From an uncultured Oscillospiraceae bacterium (GTDB lineage: Bacteria; Bacillota; Clostridia; Oscillospirales; Oscillospiraceae), in the NCBI GenBank assembly GCA_947630345.1, contig CANRHF010000030.1, positions 1-14,762 on the forward strand: DNA of 14,762 nucleotides, given 5' to 3'. The position numbers were made by a program, and so were the translations under genes. The notes beneath the pieces were generated by a model, which saw nothing but the letters and a program-made list of their open reading frames with translations, was not told the DNA's origin and did not search any database. Below, in pieces: positions 5,469 through 12,355 of this stretch (positions are counted from its first letter, which is position 1; each line of letters starts with the position of its first letter).

Positions 5469-7487
5469 ATGATTGCCAAAATCGCGGTGGCGGCGGCGAC
5501 CTTCGCCATTGACAAGCCCTATTCCTACCGGGTGCCGCCGGAAATGGAGCTGTGCCCCGGCCTTCGGGTGACGGTCCCCTTTGGGAAGGGCAACCGGAGG
5601 ACCGAGGGAGTCGTCCTGTCCCTCTCCCCTGGGGAGGACGGGACACTGAAAACGGTGGAGCGGAAGCTGGATCAGGAGCCACTGCTCAGCCAAACCATGC
5701 TTCGCCTGGCGGCTTTCCATCGGGAGCGGTATTTCTGCACCTTTTACGACGCTGTGCGGGCCATGTTGCCCGCCGGACTGTGGTTCCGGGTCCAGGACCG
5801 GTACTGCCTGACGGAGGATCGGAGCTGGGAGACCAAGCCCCCCAAAAATCCCCACGCCGCTGCCCTGCTGCGACTCCTGACGGACCTGGGCGGCGAGGGG
5901 GACGGAGAGATCCTTCGCAGCGCCCTCCCTTCGGACGAGGACTATGACAAGGCCATGGCCCAGCTCCTTCGGAAGAAATGGATCCGAGGGGAGCGGGCGT
6001 TTTTCCCCCGTTCCGGGGACAAGACGGAATTGGTGGCCACCCTGTCCGCCTCTCGGGAGGAGGTGCGGGCGTTTTTGGAGCGCCGTACCCGAAGCGCGGG
6101 GCTGCAGCGGGCGGTTTTGGAGCTGCTCTGCGACATGGGCAGCGTCTCCGTCAAGGAGCTGTGCTATTTTACCGGGGCCAAGCCCGCCACGGTGAAGCGC
6201 CTGGCGGAGCTGGAGCTGGTAAGCCTGACCCAGCGCAACGTGCTGCGCTGCCGTCAGATCCGCCCGGCGGAGGACACGGGGCCCTTGGAGCTGACGCCCG
6301 ACCAGCAAAAGGTTTACGAGGCCCTCTCCCAGGAAATGGAACGGGAGAACCCCAAGCCGGCCCTGCTCTACGGGGTCACCGGCTCGGGAAAGACCTCGGT
6401 ATATCTTAAACTCATCGCCCGGTGCCTGGAAACCGGCAAAAACGCCCTGCTCCTGGTGCCGGAGATCGCCTTGACCCCCCAGCTTTTGAGCCTGCTGGCC
6501 GCCTATTTTGGGGACCAGGTGGCGGTGCTGCACAGCAGCCTGCCCGCCGGGGAACGGTACGATCAGTGGAAGCGGGTCCGGGCGGGCCGGGCGCCGGTGG
6601 TGGTGGGCACCCGCTCGGCGGTGTACGCCCCCTGCCCCAGACTGGGACTGATCGTTATGGACGAGGAGCAGGAGCATTCCTATCGCTCGGAAAACGCCCC
6701 CCGGTACTCCGCCCGGGAGATCGCCCTGTGGCGGGGGGCCAAGGAGGGGGCGCTGGTGCTTTTGGGCTCCGCCACCCCTTCCGTAGAGACCATGTACCGG
6801 GCAAAGACCGGGGCCTTGAGTCTTTACACCCTGCACCTCCCTCAGCGCCCCTCTGCGGGAGGCGTTGCTAGAGCGGGTGGCGGCGGGGGAGCAGACCATT
6901 TTGTTTCTCAACCGCCGGGGCAACAGCCGGGCGCTGGTCTGCGTCAACTGCGGACATGCCCCCGAATGCCCCCGGTGCAGCGCCCGCCTCACCTATCACA
7001 GCGCCAACGGGCGGCTGATGTGCCATTACTGCGGCTTTTCCCGCCCCGCCCCCAGCCGGTGCCCGGACTGCGGCGGACCGCTGAAGCGGATCGGCACCGG
7101 CACCCAGAAGGTGCAAGAGGAACTGTCGGCTCTGCTCCCGGAGACGGCCATCGACCGGATGGACGCGGACACGGTCAGCGCGGTCAACACCCACGAAAAG
7201 ATCCTCACCCATTTCAGCCAGGACCGGGTGCCGGTGCTGCTGGGCACCCAGATGGTGGCCAAGGGTCTAAATCTGCCCGGAGTGACCCTGGTGGGGGTTC
7301 TGGATGGGGACCTGAGCCTGTATGGCGGCGGGTACCGGGCGGCGGAGACCACCTTCAATATGCTCACCCAAGTGGTGGGCCGGGCCGGACGGGGAGACGC
7401 CCCCGGCGAGGCCATTTTGCAGACCATGCAGCCGGAGCATCCGGTGATCGCCCTGGCGGCGAAGCAGGATTACGACGGCTTTTATGA
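5469..7487 (+). CDS. PriA N-terminal reading frame (true PriA to about residue 460, then out of frame)
   Basis: This open frame encodes the authentic PriA N-terminus, with the 3' fork-binding domain and helicase motifs I to III, as far as HLPQR at about 6848. Beyond that point the remaining 212 or so codons are out of phase with PriA: Gly/Pro/Arg-rich and without family resemblance. They stay open only because the DNA is GC-rich, and stop at TGA 7485-7487. A product of 672 residues could be made but would lack the second RecA-like half, the zinc modules and the C-terminal domain, so helicase activity is not expected. Confidence 0.6.
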   Translation: MIAKIAVAAATFAIDKPYSYRVPPEMELCPGLRVTVPFGKGNRRTEGVVLSLSPGEDGTLKTVERKLDQEPLLSQTMLRLAAFHRERYFCTFYDAVRAMLPAGLWFRVQDRYCLTEDRSWETKPPKNPHAAALLRLLTDLGGEGDGEILRSALPSDEDYDKAMAQLLRKKWIRGERAFFPRSGDKTELVATLSASREEVRAFLERRTRSAGLQRAVLELLCDMGSVSVKELCYFTGAKPATVKRLAELELVSLTQRNVLRCRQIRPAEDTGPLELTPDQQKVYEALSQEMERENPKPALLYGVTGSGKTSVYLKLIARCLETGKNALLLVPEIALTPQLLSLLAAYFGDQVAVLHSSLPAGERYDQWKRVRAGRAPVVVGTRSAVYAPCPRLGLIVMDEEQEHSYRSENAPRYSAREIALWRGAKEGALVLLGSATPSVETMYRAKTGALSLYTLHLPQRPSAGGVARAGGGGGADHFVSQPPGQQPGAGLRQLRTCPRMPPVQRPPHLSQRQRAADVPLLRLFPPRPQPVPGLRRTAEADRHRHPEGARGTVGSAPGDGHRPDGRGHGQRGQHPRKDPHPFQPGPGAGAAGHPDGGQGSKSARSDPGGGSGWGPEPVWRRVPGGGDHLQYAHPSGGPGRTGRRPRRGHFADHAAGASGDRPGGEAGLRRLL

Positions 7488-7839
7488 ATTGGAGATCCAG
7501 CTTCGGCAGAGGCTGGGATATCCCCCCTTTGGGGACCTGGCGGTGATCACCTTCACCGGGCAGGAGGAGGACCGGGTGCTCCGCGGCGCGCAAAAGCTGC
7601 GGGACAGTCTGGTGGCCTGCCTGAGCCGGGCGCCCTATCGGGACCGGCACTGCGGGATCTTGGGCCCCGCGCCCTGCCCGGTGCCGAAGATCAACTACCA
7701 TTTTCGCTACCGGCTGACCCTTCGCTGCCGGATGGACCGGGATCTGCGGGCGCTGCTGGCGTCAATGCTGCGGCAGTTCGGCAGGGACGGGGAGAACCGG
7801 GGCGTGACCGCCTTTGTGGACGTCAACGGATTTGATTAG
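6865..7839 (+). CDS. PriA C-terminal reading frame
   Basis: This frame carries the C-terminal half of PriA: LFLNRRGNSRALVC, the zinc-binding pairs CVNC, CPRC, CHYC and CPDC, helicase motifs V (GTQMVAKG) and VI (QVVGRAGRG), and the C-terminal domain. Homology begins at 6841, upstream of the first possible start (TTG 6865), and a GGGAGG lies only 2 bases before that TTG, which is too close for efficient initiation. It therefore looks like the 3' remnant of a broken gene rather than an independent one. It ends at TAG 7837-7839, 14 bases before def. Confidence 0.6.
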   Translation: MLERVAAGEQTILFLNRRGNSRALVCVNCGHAPECPRCSARLTYHSANGRLMCHYCGFSRPAPSRCPDCGGPLKRIGTGTQKVQEELSALLPETAIDRMDADTVSAVNTHEKILTHFSQDRVPVLLGTQMVAKGLNLPGVTLVGVLDGDLSLYGGGYRAAETTFNMLTQVVGRAGRGDAPGEAILQTMQPEHPVIALAAKQDYDGFYELEIQLRQRLGYPPFGDLAVITFTGQEEDRVLRGAQKLRDSLVACLSRAPYRDRHCGILGPAPCPVPKINYHFRYRLTLRCRMDRDLRALLASMLRQFGRDGENRGVTAFVDVNGFD

Positions 7840-7853
7840 AAAAGAGGAATAAG

Positions 7854-8327
7854 ATGGGACTGCGGAAAATTTTCACGGACAAGGACCCTGCCCTGCACAA
7901 GGTTTGCAGGCCCGTGACGAAATTTGACCGGCGGCTGCACAGCCTGCTGGACGATATGAAGGAGACCCTGGCCGACGCCGCCGGGGTGGGCCTGGCCGCC
8001 CCCCAGGTGGGGATTCTCCGCCGGGTGGTGGTGGTGGACACCGGGGAGGAGGTCCTGGAGCTGGTGAACCCGGTGATCCTGGAGACCTCCGGCGAGCAGG
8101 AGGGCCAGGAGGGCTGTCTCAGCGTGCCGGGGAAGTACGGCATCGTGAAGCGGCCCATGAATGTGAAGGTCCGGGCCCAGGACCGGAACGGGAACTGGTT
8201 CGAGGCGGAGGGCGAGGAGCTGATCGCCCGGTGCTTCTGCCATGAGCTGGACCACCTGGACGGTATCATATACACGGAAAAAATGGAACGCTTTTTGACG
8301 GACGAGGAATTGGAGGCCCAGGATTGA
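7854..8327 (+). CDS. def: Peptide deformylase
   Basis: Peptide deformylase removes the formyl group from the N-terminal methionine of new proteins, using a metal ion (usually Fe2+). All three signature motifs are present: motif 1 GVGLAAPQVG (Gln51), motif 2 EGCLSVPG with metal-ligand Cys88, and motif 3 HELDHLDG with His130, catalytic Glu131 and His134. The length of 157 residues and the ending after a short helix are typical of type 1 enzymes. Motif 3 is preceded by ARCFC, placing two extra cysteines (127 and 129) just before the metal site, where Ala-Arg-hydrophobic-Gln is more usual. AGAGGA (7843-7848) precedes ATG 7854. The 4-base overlap with fmt, the enzyme that adds the formyl group to the initiator tRNA, supports coupled expression. 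Confidence 0.97.
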   Translation: MGLRKIFTDKDPALHKVCRPVTKFDRRLHSLLDDMKETLADAAGVGLAAPQVGILRRVVVVDTGEEVLELVNPVILETSGEQEGQEGCLSVPGKYGIVKRPMNVKVRAQDRNGNWFEAEGEELIARCFCHELDHLDGIIYTEKMERFLTDEELEAQD

Positions 8328-9253
8328 CAAAACCGCTGCGCCTGGTATTTATGGGCACCCCGGAGATTTCCGCCGTGTGCCTAAAGGAGCTGCTCACTGA
8401 AGAATTTGACATCGCCGGCGTCTATACCCAGCCGGACCGGCCCAAAAACCGGGGGATGAAGCTCCAGCCCTCTCCGGTGAAGACCCTGGCCCTGGAGAAC
8501 GGCCTTCCCGTGTTCCAGCCGGAGAGCTTCCGGCGGCCGGAGACGGTGGAGGAGCTTCGCGCCCTCCGGCCGGACATCATCGCCGTGGTGGCCTACGGGC
8601 GAATTTTGCCCCAGGCCGTGCTGGACATTCCCCGCCTTGGCTGCGTGAACATCCACACCAGCCTGCTCCCAGAGTACCGGGGCCCGGCCCCCTATCAGTG
8701 GGCGGTGCTGGACGGAAGGACGGAAACCGGCGTCACCGCCATGTATCTGTCCCTGGGCATGGACGAGGGAGATCTTATCGACGCCGTAAAGACCCCCATC
8801 TACCCGGAGGAGACCGCCGGGCAGCTTCTGGAGCGGCTTTCGGTTCTGGGGGCGGAACTTTTGCGGAAAACCCTGCTCCGCTTGGCCCAGGGCCCGGTGC
8901 CGGGGACTCCCCAGGACGGCGCCCTGGCCACCTACGCCCCCATGCTGGACAAATCCATGGCACCCATCGACTTTTCCAATCCGGCCCGCCGGGTCTGCGA
9001 CCAGATCCGGGGCCTGCACCCCTGGCCCGTGGCCACCGCGGTCATCGGGGGTACTTCCTTTAAAATACACGCCGCCCGCCCGGTGGAGGCGCCCCGGGAG
9101 GCGGCTCCGGGCACAGTGCTGGGGCTGACCAAAACCGGTCTGGTCGTCGCCTGCGGAGAGGGCGCGGTGGAGATCCGCACCCTCCAGGCCCAGGGCGGCA
9201 AGGCCATGCCGGCGCCGGATTATTTCCGGGGCCACCCCCTTCCCCAGCCGTGA
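8324..9253 (+). CDS. fmt: Methionyl-tRNA formyltransferase
   Basis: Fmt transfers a formyl group from 10-formyl-tetrahydrofolate to methionyl-initiator tRNA. The 309 residues show the N-terminal Rossmann-like domain starting LRLVFMGTPEIS, the folate signature SLLPEYRGPAP, and the catalytic triad by alignment to E. coli numbering: Asn109, His111 and Asp147 in VNIHTSLLP and GMDEGD. The C-terminal tRNA-binding beta domain begins near residue 205 (FSNPARRVCDQIRGLHPWP). The start is TTG 8324, overlapping the def stop (TTGA), with GGAGG at 8312-8316, 7 bases upstream. No later ATG would keep the conserved N-terminus. Directly downstream is rsmB; the membrane zinc-peptidase gene that I recall at this point in some Clostridium genomes is not present. 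Confidence 0.97.
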   Translation: MTKPLRLVFMGTPEISAVCLKELLTEEFDIAGVYTQPDRPKNRGMKLQPSPVKTLALENGLPVFQPESFRRPETVEELRALRPDIIAVVAYGRILPQAVLDIPRLGCVNIHTSLLPEYRGPAPYQWAVLDGRTETGVTAMYLSLGMDEGDLIDAVKTPIYPEETAGQLLERLSVLGAELLRKTLLRLAQGPVPGTPQDGALATYAPMLDKSMAPIDFSNPARRVCDQIRGLHPWPVATAVIGGTSFKIHAARPVEAPREAAPGTVLGLTKTGLVVACGEGAVEIRTLQAQGGKAMPAPDYFRGHPLPQP

Positions 9254-10554
9254 CGGCCCGGGAAACGGCCCTCCGGGCCCTGATCCTCTGCCGGCGGCAG
9301 GACGCCTGGCCCAACGCCGCCCTGAAATCCGCCCTGGCGGAGAGCCGGGCGGACCGCCGGGATGCGGCCCTGGCGACCCGGCTGTGCTATGGGGTGCTGC
9401 AAAACCGGCGAAAAATGGATTTTTACCTGAAACAGCTCCTTTCGGGCCGGATCAAGGATCTGCGCCCCACGGTGCGGGACATTCTCCACCTGGGGCTGTA
9501 TCAGATCTTGGAAATGGACCGGGTGCCGGACTCCGCCGCCGTCAACGAGTCAGTGGAGCTGGCCAAACGGTTCTGCCGGGAGCAGCGGAACGCCCCCGGC
9601 CTGGTCAACGCCGTTCTCAGGAGGGCTTCCCGGGAGCGGGAGACCCTGCGTGCCCCGGCCTCCCTGGCGGACCGGTACAGCCACAGCCCACAACTCATTG
9701 CGCTGCTCCGGGAATACGCCGGGGACGACATCGAGGCGGTGCTTGCCGCCAACAACGCCGCGCCTCCCACCGTCGTTCAAACGAATACCCTGAAAATCAC
9801 CTCGAAGGCGCTGTTAGCCCGCCTGGAAGGGGAGGGGGCCCGGGCGGCGATTCACCCCTGGCTCCCCGGCTGCTTGAAGCTGACCGAGTCCGGCCCGGTG
9901 GACGCCCTGCCGTCCTTCCGGGAGGGGCTGTTTTACATCCAGGACGCCGCCGCCCATCTGGCGGCCCTGTGCGCCCTGACGCCGGAGCCCCAGAGCCGGA
10001 TCCTGGACTGCTGCGCCGCCCCGGGGGGTAAATCCGTGGCCCTAGCCATCGCCCTGGCGGGGCGGGGAACGGTTTACGCCTGTGACATTCACCCCCACAA
10101 GCTGCCCCTGATCGAGCGCAACGCCGCCCGCCTGGGACTGACCAATCTCCGGGCCCTGGAGCGGGACGCTTCTAAAATCGACCCCGGCTTCGCCGGGCGC
10201 ATGGACGCCGTTTTGGCGGACGTGCCCTGCTCGGGCTATGGGATCATCCGAAAAAAGCCGGATCTGCGGGACAAGCTGCCCGGGGCGGACCTTCCGGCCC
10301 TACAGGCCGCGATCCTGGACGCCCAGGCGGAACACGTTCGGCCCGGCGGGGTGCTGGTCTACTCCACCTGCACCCTGGTCCGCCGGGAAAACGAGGAGGC
10401 GGTGGAGGCGTTTTTGAAGCGCCGCCCGGACTTTTCCTTAGAACCGCTGCCCCTGCCGCCGATGCTACCGAAAAATGAAGGCATGGTGGCCCTGCTGCCG
10501 GGAAAATACGACACCGACGGCTTTTTTATCAGCCGAATGCGGAGGAAGCTATGA
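9250..10554 (+). CDS. rsmB: 16S rRNA m5C967 methyltransferase RsmB (Sun)
   Basis: RsmB methylates cytosine 967 of 16S rRNA using S-adenosylmethionine. The 434-residue protein has an N-terminal NusB-like helical domain (about 1-135, with VRDILHLGLYQI and PDSAAVNESVELAK) and a C-terminal Rossmann methyltransferase domain. That domain contains the SAM-binding CCAAPGGK (254-261), ADVPCSGYG with release Cys327, and YSTCTL with nucleophile Cys374, followed by RRENEEAV. The start is GTG 9250, overlapping the fmt stop (GTGA). Unlike its neighbours it has no convincing Shine-Dalgarno: the preceding bases are C-rich, so it may depend on re-initiation by ribosomes finishing fmt. The end overlaps rlmN (ATGA). 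The order def-fmt-rsmB is widely conserved. Confidence 0.96.
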   Translation: MTARETALRALILCRRQDAWPNAALKSALAESRADRRDAALATRLCYGVLQNRRKMDFYLKQLLSGRIKDLRPTVRDILHLGLYQILEMDRVPDSAAVNESVELAKRFCREQRNAPGLVNAVLRRASRERETLRAPASLADRYSHSPQLIALLREYAGDDIEAVLAANNAAPPTVVQTNTLKITSKALLARLEGEGARAAIHPWLPGCLKLTESGPVDALPSFREGLFYIQDAAAHLAALCALTPEPQSRILDCCAAPGGKSVALAIALAGRGTVYACDIHPHKLPLIERNAARLGLTNLRALERDASKIDPGFAGRMDAVLADVPCSGYGIIRKKPDLRDKLPGADLPALQAAILDAQAEHVRPGGVLVYSTCTLVRRENEEAVEAFLKRRPDFSLEPLPLPPMLPKNEGMVALLPGKYDTDGFFISRMRRKL

Positions 10555-11588
10555 GCCAGCATCTTCGTTCCCTGCTCCTGCCGGAGCTGACGGCCCTGAT
10601 GGGGGAGCTGGGCCAGCCCGCCTTCCGGGCCAGGCAGCTCTATGCCTGGCTTCACAAGCCTGCGCGGACCTATGAGGAGATGACCAATCTGCCCCGCGCC
10701 CTTCGGCAGACGCTGGCGGAGCGGTATCCTCTGACCCCGCCGGAGATCGTCCGGAAGCAGGTTTCTAGGCTGGACGGCACGGTCAAATATCTCTGGCGGC
10801 TGAGCGATGGCAGCTGCGTCGAGACGGTGCTGATGCGCTATTCCTATGGCAATACCGTCTGCGTCTCCTCGGAGGTGGGCTGCCCCATGGGCTGCGTGTT
10901 CTGCGCGTCCACACTGGGGGGCCTGGTCCGGCGGCTGGAGCCCCAGGAAATACTGGACCAGGTGCTTTTCACCCAGCTGGACCAGGGAGAGCCGGTTTCC
11001 CATGTGGTGCTGATGGGCATTGGGGAACCTCTGGACAATTTTGAAAACGTGCTTCGGTTCCTGGCCCTGGTGAACAGCCCGGAGGGGATGGGCCTGTCTA
11101 TGCGGCACATCAGCCTCTCCACCTGTGGCTTAGTGCCGAAAATCGACGCCCTGGCGGAGAAGAAGCTCCAGCTGACCCTCTCCGTCTCCCTCCACGCCCC
11201 CACTGATGAGATCCGTAGTCGGATCATGCCGGTGAACCGGGTTTACCCCCTGGAGCAGCTGATGGGGGCCTGCCGGCGGTACTTTTCCGCCACCAACCGG
11301 CGGATCTCCTTTGAATACGCCATGATCCGGGGGATCAACGACAGCCCGGACCAGGCCAGGCAGCTTTTGGCGCTGCTGAAGGGCCTCCCGGCCCATGTCA
11401 ATCTGATTCCCTTAAACCGGGTGGCGGAGAGTCCCCTGGTTCCCAGCACCCGTCCGGCGGTGGCGGCCTTTCAGGAGCTGCTGGAATCCGGGGGCGTGCC
11501 GGCTACGGTGCGCCGCACCTTGGGCGGGGATATCGACGCCTCCTGCGGCCAGCTACGGCGAAAATATACCCAAGAACATTCAATCTAA
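10551..11588 (+). CDS. rlmN: Dual-specificity 23S rRNA/tRNA C2-adenine methyltransferase RlmN
   Basis: RlmN is a radical-SAM enzyme that methylates C2 of A2503 in 23S rRNA and, where tested, A37 of some tRNAs. The 345 residues include the [4Fe-4S] motif CPMGCVFC (Cys111, 115 and 118), the GIGEPLDNFENV segment, STCGLVPKI, VSLHAPTDEIRSRIMPVN, and the C-terminal methyl-carrying Cys332 in GGDIDASCGQL. Together these mark a complete catalytic site. I call RlmN rather than the resistance enzyme Cfr because of the chromosomal context beside rsmB and stp. ATG 10551 overlaps the rsmB stop and has GGAGGAAG (10541-10548) upstream. It is 18 bases from stp, the order seen in Bacillus (yloN-prpC). Confidence 0.96.
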   Translation: MSQHLRSLLLPELTALMGELGQPAFRARQLYAWLHKPARTYEEMTNLPRALRQTLAERYPLTPPEIVRKQVSRLDGTVKYLWRLSDGSCVETVLMRYSYGNTVCVSSEVGCPMGCVFCASTLGGLVRRLEPQEILDQVLFTQLDQGEPVSHVVLMGIGEPLDNFENVLRFLALVNSPEGMGLSMRHISLSTCGLVPKIDALAEKKLQLTLSVSLHAPTDEIRSRIMPVNRVYPLEQLMGACRRYFSATNRRISFEYAMIRGINDSPDQARQLLALLKGLPAHVNLIPLNRVAESPLVPSTRPAVAAFQELLESGGVPATVRRTLGGDIDASCGQLRRKYTQEHSI

Positions 11589-11606
11589 ACGAAAGGAGCG
11601 GGTCTT

Positions 11607-12338
11607 ATGCAGAACTGGGCCCTGACCGATCCCGGCTGTGTCCGGCTTCAGAACCAGGATACCTATTTGATTGAACCTCTGGATCGGGGCACCCTGCTGT
11701 GCGTCGTGTGCGACGGCATGGGCGGCGCCAAGTCTGGCAATGTGGCCAGCTCCTTGGCGGCGGAGGTCTTTGTCCAGGAGGTCAAGCGCAGCTATACCCC
11801 CCTGATGGACCAGGAAAAGGTGGACCGGATGCTCCAGGGGGCGGTGAAGCTGGCAAACTTCACGGTCTACGACCAGTCGGAGCAGTTTGAGGAATTTACC
11901 GGCATGGGGACCACCCTGGTGTCCCTGCTGATTCGGGGCAAGGACGTGACCGTGGTAAACGTGGGGGACAGCCGTGCCTACTGCGTGGACCGGGCCGGTA
12001 TTCATCTGCTCACCGTGGACCACTCCCTGGTGCAGATGATGGTCGAGCGGGGGGAGCTGACCCCCGAGTGCGCCCGGAGCTATCCGGGGAAAAATTTTAT
12101 CACCCGAGCCATCGGCACGGAGCCGGTGGTGGAGATCGACCTGTTCCACCGCAGGGTGGAGCGGGGGGACTGCCTGCTGCTGTGCAGCGACGGACTTTCC
12201 AACATGATGGACGACCAGGAGATTCTTTTTGAGGTGGCCCACGGCATCAACAAGCAGTACTGCTGCCAGCGCCTGCTGGAGATCGCCAAGAACCGGGGGG
12301 CCCCGGACAATGTCACCAGCGTCCTGGTCCAAATCTAG
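11607..12338 (+). CDS. stp: PP2C-family Ser/Thr protein phosphatase (Stp/PrpC)
   Basis: This cytoplasmic Mn/Mg-dependent phosphatase would reverse phosphorylation by the kinase encoded next door. The 243-residue protein is a single PPM/PP2C domain with the full set of metal ligands and motifs: TDPGCVRLQNQD (Asp18), VVCDGMGG (Asp36, Gly37), MGTTL, VNVGDSRAY, VDHSLVQ, ITRAIGTE, LLCSDGLSN (Asp195) and GAPDNVTSVLV (Asp234). No membrane segment or extra domain is present. ATG 11607 follows AAAGGAG (11591-11597). The gene is 17 bases upstream of the kinase start, the standard prpC-prkC pairing of Gram-positive bacteria. Confidence 0.96.
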   Translation: MQNWALTDPGCVRLQNQDTYLIEPLDRGTLLCVVCDGMGGAKSGNVASSLAAEVFVQEVKRSYTPLMDQEKVDRMLQGAVKLANFTVYDQSEQFEEFTGMGTTLVSLLIRGKDVTVVNVGDSRAYCVDRAGIHLLTVDHSLVQMMVERGELTPECARSYPGKNFITRAIGTEPVVEIDLFHRRVERGDCLLLCSDGLSNMMDDQEILFEVAHGINKQYCCQRLLEIAKNRGAPDNVTSVLVQI

Positions 12339-12340
12339 CG

Positions 12341-12347
12341 AAAGGAG
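12341..12347 (+). promoter_or_regulatory. Ribosome binding site deciding the pknB start
   Basis: AAAGGAG lies 8 bases before ATG 12356. An in-frame GTG at 12347 overlaps this site, so it cannot be served by it. The start is therefore ATG 12356, three codons later than the longest open frame. Confidence 0.7.
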
Positions 12348-12355
12348 TGTCACCT

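Larger units (their letters stand above)
5469..7839 (+). pseudogene. priA: Primosomal helicase PriA, disrupted by an internal deletion and frameshift
   Basis: PriA is the 3'-to-5' DNA helicase that reloads the replisome at stalled forks. Together the two frames cover nearly the whole protein. The first frame gives the 3' fork-binding domain (about 1-105), winged-helix region, Walker A GVTGSGKT (302-309), DEEQ box (398-401) and motif III GSATPS. The second frame resumes at LSAPLREALLERV (from 6841), with LFLNRRG, eight Zn-binding cysteines as four C-x2-C pairs, GTGTQKV, GTQMVAKGLNLP, QVVGRAGR and the C-terminal ILGPAPCPVPK. At 6841-6850 the frame shifts, and the roughly 25 residues normally found between the LPQR and LSP segments, including a conserved V-D-M/L-R strand, are absent. 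It is therefore a deletion, not a simple one-base indel. PriA is near-essential in Bacillus, so this is either a real lesion or a sequence artefact. ATG 5469 has GGGAGGGG just upstream. Confidence 0.8.

Noticed and set aside
5225..5512. Overlapping + strand frame across rpoZ
   Set aside because: It is Gly/Arg-rich and low-complexity. The rpoZ frame at 5241 has clear homology and a good ribosome site.
6840..6870. Programmed ribosomal frameshift in priA
   Set aside because: No slippery heptamer or downstream stimulatory structure is apparent, and shifting frame would still leave about 25 conserved residues missing. A deletion explains the data better.
5265..6992. Long antisense open frame of 575 codons across priA
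   Set aside because: The product is Gly/Arg/Pro/Gln-rich with no family resemblance. It is a by-product of GC-rich third codon positions on the coding strand, and has no promoter or ribosome site.
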